From: Ferroplasma acidarmanus Fer1
Lineage (GTDB): Archaea; Thermoplasmatota; Thermoplasmata; Thermoplasmatales; Thermoplasmataceae
Direction of reading: 5' to 3'
DNA: 64,000 bases
Assembly (NCBI RefSeq): GCF_000152265.2
Contig: NC_021592.1
Coordinates: 868,001 to 932,000 of the forward strand
In this document: in pieces, positions 35,672-46,126 of the stretch
How positions within the stretch are numbered: the stretch's first letter is position 1
How the letters are laid out: every line of letters begins with the position of its first letter
The notes under the pieces: generated by a model
Told to the model about the DNA's origin: nothing
Database searches by the model: none
Seen by the model: the letters and a program-made list of their open reading frames with translations, nothing else
Made by a program: the position numbers and the translations under genes

Positions 35672-36775
35672 ATTTGCTATTTCTTTCAGGTCATCCTCAC
35701 TGTAAACCATATTATTATTCTTAATTTTCTCCAGCATATATGATATTTTATTATCATCTGCGTTGATTCCCATATTTGCCAGCTTTTCACGCAGTGCGTG
35801 TTTTCCTGAATATTTGTCTATGGTGAAAGAATGCTGCAAGCCAAGCCTTGAAGGATCCATGAACTCATATGTTCCTGGATTTCTTATTATTCCGTCTACA
35901 TGCACCCCCGATTTATGTGTAAAGGCAGTGGATCCGGTTACCGGATAATTAGGTGGCATTGTAATTCCACTGTATTTTTCAATAAGTTCAGAAAGAGGTT
36001 TAAGTGAAAGAAGGTTTATGGCATCCACACCTAAATGGTAATTCAACAGCACACCAAGAGCCTGTGTCGGGATTATTCCAACCCTTTCACCCAGGCCGTT
36101 AACAGTGGAATGTATGATGGTAGCGCCGGATTCTGCAGCAGCCAGTCCATTTGCAAGTGCCATTCCCATGTCATTGTGCCCGTGGAAATCGTATTCAACA
36201 CCTTTTATATCACTTAAATTATTGAATATATATGCCGTTTTCTCCGGGGTCAGTATTCCAAGAGTATCTGCTATTGAAACCCTGTCTGCCCCTGCATCCA
36301 CGGCTGTCCTTACCACATTCCTTAAAAAGTTTATATCTGTCCTTGAAGCATCCTCTGCGGTAAATCTTACGGGTATCCCTGTCGAGGAAGCATAACTTAT
36401 TGAATCATATATTATATCCAGTGCCTCTGTGCGGCTCCTGTGTGTTTTGTTATCAAGATGTATATCGCTTACTCCATAGAATATTGCTATCCTATCAACG
36501 CCAAGTGAGGCTGCAGAATCGATATCAGAATTGACGGCACGGCTGTGTGCAATTATCTCTGAATTGATCATCCCGGAAGCTTTCATATCCATTATTTCTT
36601 TTATAGCAGAGTAAATATCAGGCGAGACCAGTGGGTGACCTGCTTCAATCATTGCAACATGTGCATCTGATAGAAGTTGCGCAATTTCTATTCGCTGATT
36701 TTTATTGAAAAGCACCCCGGGAGTTTGTTCACCCTCCCTGAGTGTTGAATCCAGTATTCCAACTTTTAAAGGCAT
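35642..36775 (-). CDS. Homocitrate synthase-like acyltransferase (HMGL family)
   Basis: 377 residues, a TIM barrel of the alpha-isopropylmalate/homocitrate synthase group. D-S-T-L-R-E-G-E-Q-T-P-G at 9-20 binds metal and substrate, R-F-T-A-E-D-A-S-R-T-D near 145 is typical of homocitrate synthases, and F-H-G-H-N-D-M-G-M-A holds metal ligands; H-K-S-G-V-H-V-D-G follows. There is no LeuA regulatory domain, so length fits homocitrate synthase (acetyl-CoA + 2-oxoglutarate) rather than leucine-sensitive LeuA. Confidence 0.85.
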   Translation of the reverse strand: MPLKVGILDSTLREGEQTPGVLFNKNQRIEIAQLLSDAHVAMIEAGHPLVSPDIYSAIKEIMDMKASGMINSEIIAHSRAVNSDIDSAASLGVDRIAIFYGVSDIHLDNKTHRSRTEALDIIYDSISYASSTGIPVRFTAEDASRTDINFLRNVVRTAVDAGADRVSIADTLGILTPEKTAYIFNNLSDIKGVEYDFHGHNDMGMALANGLAAAESGATIIHSTVNGLGERVGIIPTQALGVLLNYHLGVDAINLLSLKPLSELIEKYSGITMPPNYPVTGSTAFTHKSGVHVDGIIRNPGTYEFMDPSRLGLQHSFTIDKYSGKHALREKLANMGINADDNKISYMLEKIKNNNMVYSEDDLKEIANSDNQRHYVK

Positions 36776-36884
36776 AGTGTTCTATATGCTCATTTAATAA
36801 ATAAAATTTTCGTATTATTTCTACTAATTTCGTAAATTATGTGATAATACAAAATCTTTTTAAATGCTATTTGCTCATGGACGT

Positions 36885-37856
36885 ATGATACTTTCAGTAG
36901 ATGGTGGAGGAACAAAAACTGCCGCCATAATAGTGGATGAGAAGAATTACAGACTTGCTGGATTTGGAGTTGCCGGCCCGAGCAATGTCCGCAGTGTTAC
37001 AGCATCAACTTCAAGAAAAAATATTTTAAAAGCTATTAAAAATGCTGAAAAGATGGCTGGAAGCGTTTCCATCACCGGTTCTATTTATGGAATAGCTGGA
37101 TATGGCGATTCTATTGCATACACAGAGGAGATTAAATCAATTGTAAAGTCTATTGAAGCCATATCCGATGGAAAAGCTGTAATAACAAATGATGGAGAGG
37201 CTGCAGTATACCTTGTTACAATGGGCGATGATGGAATAGTTACTGCACTGGGCACCGGTTCCGTTGGAGCTTATATTAAAGATGGGAAAGTTAACAGGAT
37301 TGGCGGATGGAGTTACCTTACGGATGATGTTGCTTCCGGTTACTGGATTGCAAGGAATGGAATAGAAATGGCTGAAAAAAGCTATGATGGCATTATAGGA
37401 AAAACATCACTTATTGAGAAATTGCAGGAACATTTCAAACTTCCGCTCCGTGACCTTGTTGCCGATCTGGAAGCGCATTTTAATAAAAGAGTCATGGCTT
37501 CACTGGCAATGGATGTCGACACAGAGGCTGAAAAGGGCGATAAGATTTCAGAGAATGTGCTTTACATGGCTTTTAACGAGATAAAATTAATGATAGATGG
37601 TATGAAAAAAAATTTTGAAAAGCCGGTGGCGGTGGGATCCATAGGAGGGGTTATGCAATCCAGAACAATAAGGGAACTGCTTCACCGGGAGTATAATGGA
37701 ATTAAAATTTTTTATGGGTATCATGTTGCAATAGGGAATGCTATGAGGTTGCTTGGCTCCAGAAGCAGTGAAGTGAGAGATTCCTTTGTATCACAGATGG
37801 AAGAGAAAATCGATTTGCTTTCACATAAAGAAAGAGAGCTGCTTTTTATTAAGTAA
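36885..37856 (+). CDS. BadF/BadG-family sugar kinase
   Basis: 323 residues of the ASKHA fold. The phosphate-1 motif D-G-G-G-T-K-T is at 6-12, the catalytic N-D-G-E-A-A lies in the middle, and L-G-T-G-S-V-G forms phosphate-2. Members include N-acetylglucosamine kinases and, in Thermoplasma, a reported KDG kinase (from memory). A gluconate dehydratase in the window makes a KDG role attractive. The ATG at 36885 suits a leaderless transcript from TTTTTAAATG at about 36857; 36864 is the longer alternative. Confidence 0.82.
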   Translation: MILSVDGGGTKTAAIIVDEKNYRLAGFGVAGPSNVRSVTASTSRKNILKAIKNAEKMAGSVSITGSIYGIAGYGDSIAYTEEIKSIVKSIEAISDGKAVITNDGEAAVYLVTMGDDGIVTALGTGSVGAYIKDGKVNRIGGWSYLTDDVASGYWIARNGIEMAEKSYDGIIGKTSLIEKLQEHFKLPLRDLVADLEAHFNKRVMASLAMDVDTEAEKGDKISENVLYMAFNEIKLMIDGMKKNFEKPVAVGSIGGVMQSRTIRELLHREYNGIKIFYGYHVAIGNAMRLLGSRSSEVRDSFVSQMEEKIDLLSHKERELLFIK

Positions 37857-37907
37857 TATCTTTTTCTAAAAAGATACATATATATACACTTTCAATATTA
37901 TAGATTC

Positions 37908-38324
37908 ATGAGATACCATTTATCTGATATGCTTATACTTGAACAGGTTTCAGAAAGCCCTAAAAAACCTTACAGAATCATAAAAGGCATAGTGGGAAAA
38001 TTTGATATTGAGTATAAACCCAGCACAGGTATGATATATCCAGCAATAGACAGGTTATTAAAAGCCGGGTATATAAAAAAAACTATGGATGGATATATAA
38101 TAACAGAAGAAGGAAAAAAATACAGGTCAAACAACCGGGAAAACTATGAAAAGCTTATATCGAATTTTATGGATAATAAACTATTCTTCAGAAATCTAAG
38201 AAAGGCTGTACGTGATTTGATTTCCACAATAAAGGAATCAGACAAAAGCTATATAAGGGAAAATCAGGAAACTATTATAGAAGAGATAGGCGAAATTTCA
38301 AGAAAAATTAAAAATAAGGAGTGA
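37908..38324 (+). CDS. PadR-family transcriptional regulator
   Basis: 138 residues, winged helix with the P-S-T-G-M-I-Y-P-A-I-D-R-L-L segment and a C-terminal coiled dimerisation helix, as in PadR repressors of export pumps. It overlaps the ABC gene region by a few bases and probably controls this operon. The ligand is unknown. Confidence 0.85.
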   Translation: MRYHLSDMLILEQVSESPKKPYRIIKGIVGKFDIEYKPSTGMIYPAIDRLLKAGYIKKTMDGYIITEEGKKYRSNNRENYEKLISNFMDNKLFFRNLRKAVRDLISTIKESDKSYIRENQETIIEEIGEISRKIKNKE

Positions 38325-38329
38325 ATAAT

Positions 38330-39313
38330 ATGGATTATAGCATAGAAATAGACAAATTGACAAAGATATTTAACGGAAAAGTTACTGCTGTCGATAACGT
38401 CAGCTTGAAAATAGGATCAGGGCAGATATACGGCCTGCTCGGGCAAAACGGGGCAGGAAAATCAACATTAATTAAAATGCTTACAGGCAGCCTGACTCCA
38501 ACATCCGGTACAGCTAAAATTGCCGGATTAGATTTAACAAAGGACTCAATGAAAATAAGAAAGATTACCGGTGTGGTGCCACAGGATCTTACAACGGATG
38601 GAGACCTAAGCGGGAGGGAGAACCTTAAATTGATTGCAGATTTATACGGCATACCGAAAAAAGAGGCCCTTGAAAGAATAGATGTTCTTCTCCATATGGT
38701 TGATTTATATGATGTTCGGGACAGGCATGCTGAGAATTATTCTGGCGGCATGAGAAAAAGGCTCGAACTTGCATGTGGATTAATGAATACACCAGAGGTA
38801 TTATTTCTGGACGAACCCACACTGGGGCTGGATGTTACCACAAGGGAAAACCTCTGGAAATATATCCGGTCGGTACAGAAAGAATTCCATATAACCATAA
38901 TATTGACATCCCATTATCTGGATGAGGTGGACGCACTTGCAAATGAATTATCCATAATAGACCATGGAAAAATAATAATTTCGGGTACATCAGATGAGTT
39001 AAAGAAGAGCCTTAAGGGTGATATTATAACATTAAAAGTAAAAAATGATGATGAATACAGCAAACTGGAAAAATTCCCGGAATCACTTGAAATAAAACGT
39101 ATGGAAACGGGAGATGTGAGGATGAAGGTAAACAATTCAGATGAAGTGCTGCCAAAGCTTATGAAGTTCCTGGGGGAAAATGAAATTTCTCCAGAAGCTA
39201 TAAGCATACGCAAACCGTCACTTGATGAGGTATTTATCGAGTATACCGGAAGAAATATAAATTCTGAAGCGGGAAACACCGATTATGCAAAATTAATGAT
39301 GGGGAGGAGATAA
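38330..39313 (+). CDS. ABC exporter ATP-binding protein (DrrA-like)
   Basis: 327 residues: Walker A G-Q-N-G-A-G-K-S-T at 38-46, signature Y-S-G-G-M-R-K-R-L, Walker B L-F-L-D-E-P-T-L-G-L-D, and a C-terminal extension of the drug-resistance type. The start is the ATG at 38330, preceded by AAGGAG; the upstream GTG is less likely. It forms a unit with the permease, which starts one base after its stop codon. Confidence 0.92.
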   Translation: MDYSIEIDKLTKIFNGKVTAVDNVSLKIGSGQIYGLLGQNGAGKSTLIKMLTGSLTPTSGTAKIAGLDLTKDSMKIRKITGVVPQDLTTDGDLSGRENLKLIADLYGIPKKEALERIDVLLHMVDLYDVRDRHAENYSGGMRKRLELACGLMNTPEVLFLDEPTLGLDVTTRENLWKYIRSVQKEFHITIILTSHYLDEVDALANELSIIDHGKIIISGTSDELKKSLKGDIITLKVKNDDEYSKLEKFPESLEIKRMETGDVRMKVNNSDEVLPKLMKFLGENEISPEAISIRKPSLDEVFIEYTGRNINSEAGNTDYAKLMMGRR

Positions 39314-39314
39314 A

Positions 39315-40118
39315 ATGGGTGGCTTGATACCTTTAACTATAAGGGATCTGAAAAGATGGTACAGGAACCCTATATCCGCTGTGGTTGGTGTGATTCAGCC
39401 TATATTCTGGATTGTGCTGTTCGGCAGTGCCTTTGATATTGCAAAATTTGGTGGGCCTGCAAGTTCTGCGTTCTTTGAGGGGGCGCCAAACTATATAACA
39501 TATCTTATGGGAGGAATATTGACAATTATAGGGCTGTTTACGGGTATGTTCTCAGGAATTAACATAATATGGGACAGAAGGCTTGGAATACTGCAGAGGT
39601 TCCTTATAGCACCCATAAATAGGGCATCTATAGTATTTTCCAGGATCCTCTCATCGGTGGCAAGAATACTTGTCCAGATTGTAATACTATTCGTCGTTGC
39701 CTTCCTGATACCGGATGGGTTGAAAATTGAACATGGGTTTACAGCTATGGATGCTGTAGTGCTTGTTTCAGCAGTATTGATGATATCGTTTATATTTTCA
39801 TCCCTGTTCAGCATCATAGCAGTCAGGACAACAAAAATGGAGTCCGTATTTGGAATAGTAAATCTGATAAACCTGCCACTTATGTTTGCCAGTTTCGCAA
39901 TGTTTCCACCTGACCTTATGGCTGGCTGGTTGGAAAATGTTGCCAGGTATAACCCCGTATCATGGTCCGCACAGTCCATAAGAATGGTGATAATAAACGG
40001 TACATTAAGTGCGAGTGAAGCCCACACAGTACTTCTTTACATGATGGGATTGCTGGCATTGACTGTCTTTATGCTGGTACTTACCTATGTGATATCCAAC
40101 AAAGAAATACGTGGATAA
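39315..40118 (+). CDS. ABC-2 exporter permease (DrrB-like)
   Basis: 267 residues with six predicted helices and the ABC-2 signature (L-Q-R-F-L-I-A-P-I-N-R). It pairs with the ATPase upstream for export of a lipid, drug or peptide. Start preceded by G-G-A-G-A near the ATPase stop. It abuts the convergent pyrH gene. Confidence 0.9.
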   Translation: MGGLIPLTIRDLKRWYRNPISAVVGVIQPIFWIVLFGSAFDIAKFGGPASSAFFEGAPNYITYLMGGILTIIGLFTGMFSGINIIWDRRLGILQRFLIAPINRASIVFSRILSSVARILVQIVILFVVAFLIPDGLKIEHGFTAMDAVVLVSAVLMISFIFSSLFSIIAVRTTKMESVFGIVNLINLPLMFASFAMFPPDLMAGWLENVARYNPVSWSAQSIRMVIINGTLSASEAHTVLLYMMGLLALTVFMLVLTYVISNKEIRG

Positions 40119-40796
40119 TCAGGAAATTACTGTACCACCACATTTTTCATTATACAATATATTTTTATATTCATTTAAATCAAACCCGTTTATAACAAAT
40201 ATTTTTATTCCAGCCCTTTTTGCTATTGTTAATGATGTTATGTCCATAAACACATTTGTTCCTGCACCGGTAGAATTTTTAATGGATAATGAAATAGCCT
40301 CATTATAGGAAAGTTTTGAGAATTTCTTTGCATCATTATCGATTTTCGGGTCAGATGAGTAAACGCCATCAACAGATGTTGCATTTATAAGTACTTTTGA
40401 GCCGATTCTTTCTGCAAGAAGTGTTGATACAGTATCTGTAGTATGTCCAGGCTCTGTGCCACCCATTACAACATACCTGTAATTATGGAGCATTTCAGCA
40501 GCGTCGTTGATATTTGTGGGAATTTTAGAGTTTACGTCATCAAAGAATGTTGTCATCGCCAGGGCATTTATCCTGGTAGCGTTTATTCCGATTTCATCCA
40601 GTATATTATCGTTAACATTGTATTTCTTCAGGTCAGATATATATGTCCTGGCAAGCTTTCCACCACCCACCACAATGCCGAATTTGTCGTATGTGGAAAT
40701 AGATTTCATTGTTTCTGAAAATTCTTCCATTAATTTAAGATTGAGCCTTTCCTTTGATATTATTGATCCACCCAGTGATATAACTACACTATTCAT
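40119..40796 (-). CDS. pyrH: Archaeal-type UMP kinase
   Basis: 225 residues of the amino-acid kinase fold: S-L-G-G-S-I at 7-12, V-V-G-G-G-K-L-A-R, and [10 protein letters not shown]. It phosphorylates UMP to UDP. Divergent from prf1 with 42 bases between starts. Confidence 0.93.
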   Translation of the reverse strand: MNSVVISLGGSIISKERLNLKLMEEFSETMKSISTYDKFGIVVGGGKLARTYISDLKKYNVNDNILDEIGINATRINALAMTTFFDDVNSKIPTNINDAAEMLHNYRYVVMGGTEPGHTTDTVSTLLAERIGSKVLINATSVDGVYSSDPKIDNDAKKFSKLSYNEAISLSIKNSTGAGTNVFMDITSLTIAKRAGIKIFVINGFDLNEYKNILYNEKCGGTVIS

Positions 40797-40838
40797 TTGA
40801 TTTCATTAAGGTTAAATATTATTATAAAATTTTCTATA

Positions 40839-42077
40839 ATGGATGATGAAGATTATAAACGCTATGAATTTAAAAAAGCCATGGAAGAGCTGTCTAAATT
40901 ACATGGCCGTGGAACAGAATTAATATCACTTTACATCCCGCCAGACAAACAGATTTCTGATGTGGTACAGTATTTAAGGGAGGAGTTTTCCACTTCTTCA
41001 AACATTAAATCAAAAACAACCAGAAAAAATGTTCTGGGGGCTATTGAGTCTATAATGTCCAGGCTAAAATATTATAAACAGCCACCTGAACACGGGCTTG
41101 TGTTTTTTGTCGGCCATGTCGCAACGCGAGGTGACCAGACAGAGATGTATACAAAGATAATAGAACCTCCACAGGCTATACAGACCTTTTTATATAAGTG
41201 TGATTCGAGCTTCCATCTGGAGCAGCTAACAGACCAGTTGAAAGAAAAGGAATTATACGGGCTTATAGTAATAGACAGAAAAGAGGCAACTATCGGTTTC
41301 CTTCGAGGGACAAAAATAGATGTTGTTGACTATGAATATTCACTGGTTCCAAGCAAGCACCGACAGGGTGGACAGTCATCGCGAAGGTTCGAAAGGCTTA
41401 TAGAAATTGCCGCAAATGAGTTTTTTAAAAAGATAGGGGATATAGCAAACAGTACATTTATGCCGGTTATAAAGGATGTAATAACCATATTTGTTGGCGG
41501 CCCTGGAGCAACAAAGGAGTATTTTATAGAGAAAGATTATCTGAGGAATGAAATAAAAGATAAGATAAAGGATCTATTTGATATAGGATACACAGATGAG
41601 TCAGGATTAAGGGAACTGGTAGAAAAGGCATCTGAATCAATAAAGGATATGAGGATAACACGGGAAAAGGACATTATAAACAGGTTTCTCAGGGAAATAA
41701 AAAAATCTGATGGTGGGCTTGGCGTATATGGTGAAGCTTCAATAATCAATGCTTTGAAAATGAAAAATATCGAATTGCTGATAGTATCAGATAGTATAAG
41801 AAAAATAAAATATTTTTATAAATGCCCTGTATGTGGTGCGGAGAAAACATTCACGGATGAGCCAACTGAAGAACCAGTATGCGACAATGATAACACCCCT
41901 ATGAACTTCGAAAAGGAGGATGATTTCATAGAAGACCTCTATAAAATGGCGGAGGAATCAGGAACGAAGGTAGAAATGGTTTCAGAAGATAGCGATGAGG
42001 GAAGGTTATTAAAAACAGCATTTGGGGGATTGGCAGGAATATTAAGGTATGTTCCCGAAAACCAGTTAAACATATGA
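40839..42077 (+). CDS. prf1: Peptide chain release factor aRF1
   Basis: 412 residues of the eRF1 family. N-I-K-S at 55-58 reads stop codons and G-G-Q at 177-179 triggers hydrolysis of peptidyl-tRNA. A zinc-ribbon-like C-P-V-C-G ... C insertion sits in the C-terminal domain. The ATG at 40839 fits the family N-terminus and the TATA-like TAAATATTATTATAA upstream; an ATG at 40797 would add 14 hydrophobic residues. Confidence 0.96.
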   Translation: MDDEDYKRYEFKKAMEELSKLHGRGTELISLYIPPDKQISDVVQYLREEFSTSSNIKSKTTRKNVLGAIESIMSRLKYYKQPPEHGLVFFVGHVATRGDQTEMYTKIIEPPQAIQTFLYKCDSSFHLEQLTDQLKEKELYGLIVIDRKEATIGFLRGTKIDVVDYEYSLVPSKHRQGGQSSRRFERLIEIAANEFFKKIGDIANSTFMPVIKDVITIFVGGPGATKEYFIEKDYLRNEIKDKIKDLFDIGYTDESGLRELVEKASESIKDMRITREKDIINRFLREIKKSDGGLGVYGEASIINALKMKNIELLIVSDSIRKIKYFYKCPVCGAEKTFTDEPTEEPVCDNDNTPMNFEKEDDFIEDLYKMAEESGTKVEMVSEDSDEGRLLKTAFGGLAGILRYVPENQLNI

Positions 42078-42279
42078 AGTGCCAGAAAACACAGCAATTA
42101 TTGTGATGGAAATTATATCCATCCGGTTATTTTCTATATACTATTTGCATGCCATTGCTCCGGTGGAAATTTTCTATAAATCCTTTATTTCTATGCTTTA
42201 TAAATCATATATGCCATCAAAGTGATATATAGCACATCGATTGTCTAAAAAAATAAATATTCAATTACCATAAAAGATA

Positions 42280-43269
42280 GTGAATCCGTTTTTCCTCTTT
42301 TTCAAAAAATTCAGGAAATACTCCAGAAATCATGTGATAAAAGCTTCTATTCTAACAATAGCGGTGATAGTATATTCTGTATTCAGTGAGTTTTTTATTG
42401 AGGATTCGATTGTTTCCAGTGGAATTCATTCTTTATTTTCAAGCCTCTGGTGGACAATGCAGACAATAACGACTGTTGGATATGGGGACACTCCTGTTTA
42501 TGGCCTTGCAGGGAGAGCAAATGGCATGCTTATAATGGTAATCGGGATAGGTTCACTGGGTTATCTGATGGCAGGATTGACAAGCATGTTAATAGATATC
42601 AGATTATCTTCAAAATTAGGTGAGAGAATGGCTGCTGAAAAGAAACACATAGTGCTATGCAACTATAATGAAAGTACAAAAAAAGTGCTTGATAAAATAA
42701 AATATGATGGCATTGACATTGTTATACTCAATGAAAATGAGGTTAAAGGCGATAATGAATACACGTACATTAAAGGCAGTTTTCTCCGGGAAAATGATCT
42801 TATAAGGGCAGGAATAAAAAAGGCCTCATCGGTAATAATTTTTTCAAGGTCCGAGGATAAGGAACAGATGGCAATGGATGCTGAAAGCATATTATCTGCA
42901 ATGATAATAAGGAAACTTAACCCGGAAATTAGAATTATAGGTGAAATTTTGAACCCCGACAGCCGTGAACACGCATCAAGTTTTATGGATGATATAATAA
43001 TAAAAGGCGATGTATCATCAATGCTTATCTATTCTTCCATAATGATTCCGGGAATTCCGGAGTTTATCAATGACCTCTTAATGTCCAATAGCATTTCCGA
43101 GGAAGATATAGATAAAAAATATGCCAGCAACACATACCGTGAATTTATAAGCAATATGGAAAAGGAAAACCGTATCGTTCTTGCATTCAGAAAGCAGGAT
43201 AAAATATACTTAAGGGAAAATTCAGATAAAAAAATAGATGTTGATAGTTATATATTTATAAAAAATTGA
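42280..43269 (+). CDS. Potassium channel with TrkA-N/RCK regulatory domain (copy 2)
   Basis: 329 residues with two helices, the filter T-V-G-Y-G-D at 65-70 and an RCK domain from about 120. The nucleotide loop reads C-N-Y-N-E-S-T, close to the G-W-S-E-S-T of MthK but without the Gly. The start codon is GTG at 42280. It abuts the convergent VAT gene; its partner copy lies at 11486-12523. Confidence 0.92.
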   Translation: MNPFFLFFKKFRKYSRNHVIKASILTIAVIVYSVFSEFFIEDSIVSSGIHSLFSSLWWTMQTITTVGYGDTPVYGLAGRANGMLIMVIGIGSLGYLMAGLTSMLIDIRLSSKLGERMAAEKKHIVLCNYNESTKKVLDKIKYDGIDIVILNENEVKGDNEYTYIKGSFLRENDLIRAGIKKASSVIIFSRSEDKEQMAMDAESILSAMIIRKLNPEIRIIGEILNPDSREHASSFMDDIIIKGDVSSMLIYSSIMIPGIPEFINDLLMSNSISEEDIDKKYASNTYREFISNMEKENRIVLAFRKQDKIYLRENSDKKIDVDSYIFIKN

Positions 43270-45504
43270 TTACTGGTATAAGCCCAGATCCTCTGTTTTC
43301 TTCTTCTCGCTTATATCCCTTCCCATAGTCGCTGCAAGGTCGCTATAGAACTTAGTAACGTTCTTGTCTATGGATGGGCGTATAGTTTTCATGGCTTTTA
43401 TAAATGCATCCTGATTGACCTCGGTTGCTTCAGGGTTGTTACGGTATGCCATCATTCCGGCTTCCCTGCAGAGATTTTCCAGGTCAGCCCCAACGTATCC
43501 GTCAGTTTTTCTGGCAATATCCTTGAGATCAACATCTTTCGCAAGGGGCATTTTCCTTGTGTGGACTTCCAGTATCTTTAAACGGCCTTCCTCTTCAGGC
43601 GGCGGTATGTATATGATTTTATCAAATCTACCTGCCCTTAGCAATGCAGGGTCAATTATATCAGGCCTGTTTGTAGCGGCTATAACCACCACCCCTTTCA
43701 GTACCTCAATGCCATCCATCGAAGTCAACAGCTGGTTAACAATACGTTCTGTAACCCCTGAATCCATGGATGTCCCCCTTCTGGGTGCAATTGAATCTAT
43801 TTCATCCATAAATATGATTGCAGGTGATACCTGTTTTGCCTTCTTGAATATTTCACGGACAGCCTTTTCACTATCACCAACCCACTTGGAGAGAACTTCC
43901 GGGCCTTTCACGGAGATAAAATTGGCGTTGCTTTCATTAGCCACTGCCTTGGCAAGCAGGGTTTTTCCGGTACCTGGTGGGCCATAAAGCAAGAATCCTT
44001 TTGGTGCCCTGATTCCCAGCCTGCTAAATACGTCTGGATTTAAAAGTGGCAGTTCCACAGCTTCACGGAGTTCTGATTTCAGGGCTTCGAGTCCACCAAT
44101 ATCGTTCCATTTTATATTTGGAACTTCGACTGTTACTTCCCTGAGGCTGCTGGGTTCAATTGTTTTGAGTGCTTCCATGAAATCGTCCTCTGTAACAATC
44201 ATTTTCTCCAGTACCTCAGTGGGTATTGGCTTATCCAGATCAATTTCAGGCAAATACCTCCTGAGTGCATTCATAGCAGATTCCCTTGTTAAAGCCGCCA
44301 GATCTGCCCCAACAAAACCGTATGTAATGTCTGCTATTCTGCTGAAGAATTCACTTTCCTTCTCATCATCCATGCCAAGGGGCATTCCCCTGGTGTGTAT
44401 TGTAAGGATTTCCATTCTGCCCTTTTTATCAGGAACTCCGATAACAATTTCACGGTCAAACCTTCCTGGCCTTCTAAGAGCAGGGTCAACAGCGTCTAAC
44501 CTGTTTGTTGCGCCGATAACTATAACATGACCTCTGTCCTTCAATCCATCCATCAGGGTAAGAAGCTGGGCTACCACTCTCCTTTCTACTTCGCCCTGCA
44601 CATCTTCCCTTTTCGGGGCTATGGAATCTATTTCATCTATGAATATTATAGATGGCTCGGATTCGTCTGCCTTCTGGAATATCTCACGGAGTTTCTGTTC
44701 ACTCTGCCCATAATACTTGCTCATAATTTCAGGGCCATTGATAGCAAAGAAATTTGCACCACTTTCGTTTGCAACAGCCTTTGCTATAAGGGTTTTCCCG
44801 GTACCTGGTGGACCATTAAGCAGGACTCCCTTGGGCGGTGTTATGCCCAGCCTTTCAAAAAGCTCCGGGTGTTTCAGTGGAAGCTCAATTATTTCCCTTA
44901 TTTTGCCTAGCTGGTCAGAAAGGCCCCCTATATCCTCATAACTTACCTTTGTCACTTCTTCAAGGACTTCAGAAGCTGGATCTTCCCTGATTTCAACACG
45001 TGTTTCTTCACTGACTTCCACCGGTATCTTGCTTGGAATTGTTTTGATTACCTTAAATAGCAAACCTGTGTGCCCTGCTAATGTTAATCCAGGGACGCTT
45101 ATGCTATCCTGTTCTATCAAAGGCCTCCTTATAAGGGCTTTCTGGACAAAATCATCTATGCCTTCCCCGAACCTTAATTTCTGGTCTTTTCTTATTATGG
45201 GTGCGAGTACCACTTTCTTTGCTTCCTCAACTTCTACCTTTTTTACCTTTACCTTGTCTCCGATAGAAGCGCCGCAGTTATTTCTCATTACACTATCTAT
45301 TCTAACAATGCCCTTGTTTTCGTCCTCTGGCCTGGATCTGAATACTCTCCCCACAGTAGACCGTACCTTTTCAATAGCGACAACGTCGCCTATTTCAACG
45401 TCAAGATCTAATCTGGAAATTTCATCAAGCCTAACCCTGGCCATGCCGGGATCGGTTGCATTTGCCTCAGCTATCCTGAGTAATATACCATCATTTGGTT
45501 TCAT
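43270..45504 (-). CDS. vat: VAT/Cdc48 AAA+ ATPase
   Basis: 744 residues, near the length of Thermoplasma VAT. An N-domain double-psi barrel (1-90 plus the EF-like 100-180) precedes two AAA modules, each with G-P-P-G-T-G-K-T and D-E-I-D-S-I-A-P. It unfolds and threads proteins to the proteasome. No intein interrupts the P-loops. Upstream TTTTAAAATA is a candidate TATA box. Confidence 0.96.
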   Translation of the reverse strand: MKPNDGILLRIAEANATDPGMARVRLDEISRLDLDVEIGDVVAIEKVRSTVGRVFRSRPEDENKGIVRIDSVMRNNCGASIGDKVKVKKVEVEEAKKVVLAPIIRKDQKLRFGEGIDDFVQKALIRRPLIEQDSISVPGLTLAGHTGLLFKVIKTIPSKIPVEVSEETRVEIREDPASEVLEEVTKVSYEDIGGLSDQLGKIREIIELPLKHPELFERLGITPPKGVLLNGPPGTGKTLIAKAVANESGANFFAINGPEIMSKYYGQSEQKLREIFQKADESEPSIIFIDEIDSIAPKREDVQGEVERRVVAQLLTLMDGLKDRGHVIVIGATNRLDAVDPALRRPGRFDREIVIGVPDKKGRMEILTIHTRGMPLGMDDEKESEFFSRIADITYGFVGADLAALTRESAMNALRRYLPEIDLDKPIPTEVLEKMIVTEDDFMEALKTIEPSSLREVTVEVPNIKWNDIGGLEALKSELREAVELPLLNPDVFSRLGIRAPKGFLLYGPPGTGKTLLAKAVANESNANFISVKGPEVLSKWVGDSEKAVREIFKKAKQVSPAIIFMDEIDSIAPRRGTSMDSGVTERIVNQLLTSMDGIEVLKGVVVIAATNRPDIIDPALLRAGRFDKIIYIPPPEEEGRLKILEVHTRKMPLAKDVDLKDIARKTDGYVGADLENLCREAGMMAYRNNPEATEVNQDAFIKAMKTIRPSIDKNVTKFYSDLAATMGRDISEKKKTEDLGLYQ

Positions 45505-45691
45505 AAACCCTTATTTACTAAATAGTATTTTAAAATATTGATATTGTATAATTTTATGTTATGAAACTAATACAGACTGCTTCTTTTATAAATTGGAAGT
45601 TTTTGAGTTTATGGATTTATGAATAATATAGAAAAATGTAGTAATCTGGATTTAAAATACTGGAAAATCGATTATAGATACCTAATTTGAA

Positions 45692-46126
45692 TCATTTAAA
45701 CAGGAAAAAATGGAGTACAACATATACATACACAACAAAATATATTATTAATGATAAAAAAATGTAAATATTGATTTTGTGTGCTTTTTTTATATATAAT
45801 TTTGGATTAAGTTTCTTCTTGCTTAAATGCCCTACCAGGATAAAATTATCAACTAATCCAATTTCTAATAAACTTGTGAATGCAAAATAAATATAAAAAA
45901 ACAATGTATTTTCTGTTAGTATTACAAATGAAATGGAATTTGTTATAAAAGCTATAGAGATAACCAGAATTATGTGGGTCAATTCTTTTAAATTTTTAAA
46001 TACAACTATATTTTCCTGAATTCCAGTGTTTTTCTTTATAACATTCTTAACCTTAAAGCTTCTTTCTAAAAAAACAATGACAGAAATCATAAAAATAGCC
46101 AGTAATAAATAATTAAGGATTACCAT
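45692..46126 (-). CDS. Four-helix membrane partner protein (locus B)
   Basis: 144 residues with four predicted helices (about 4-19, 50-72, 76-96, 118-143) and basic loops (K-K-K-L-N-P-K). No family recognised. Its ATG overlaps the stop of the secreted-protein gene by 7 bases (ATGGTAA), so the two are translationally coupled. A small polytopic protein coupled to a secreted product could be an immunity, export or sorting factor; this is inference. Confidence 0.7.
   Translation of the reverse strand: MVILNYLLLAIFMISVIVFLERSFKVKNVIKKNTGIQENIVVFKNLKELTHIILVISIAFITNSISFVILTENTLFFYIYFAFTSLLEIGLVDNFILVGHLSKKKLNPKLYIKKAHKINIYIFLSLIIYFVVYVYVVLHFFLFK

Noticed and set aside
43415-43987. 190-codon forward frame within VAT
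   Set aside because: Antisense to conserved AAA modules; no start context or family.
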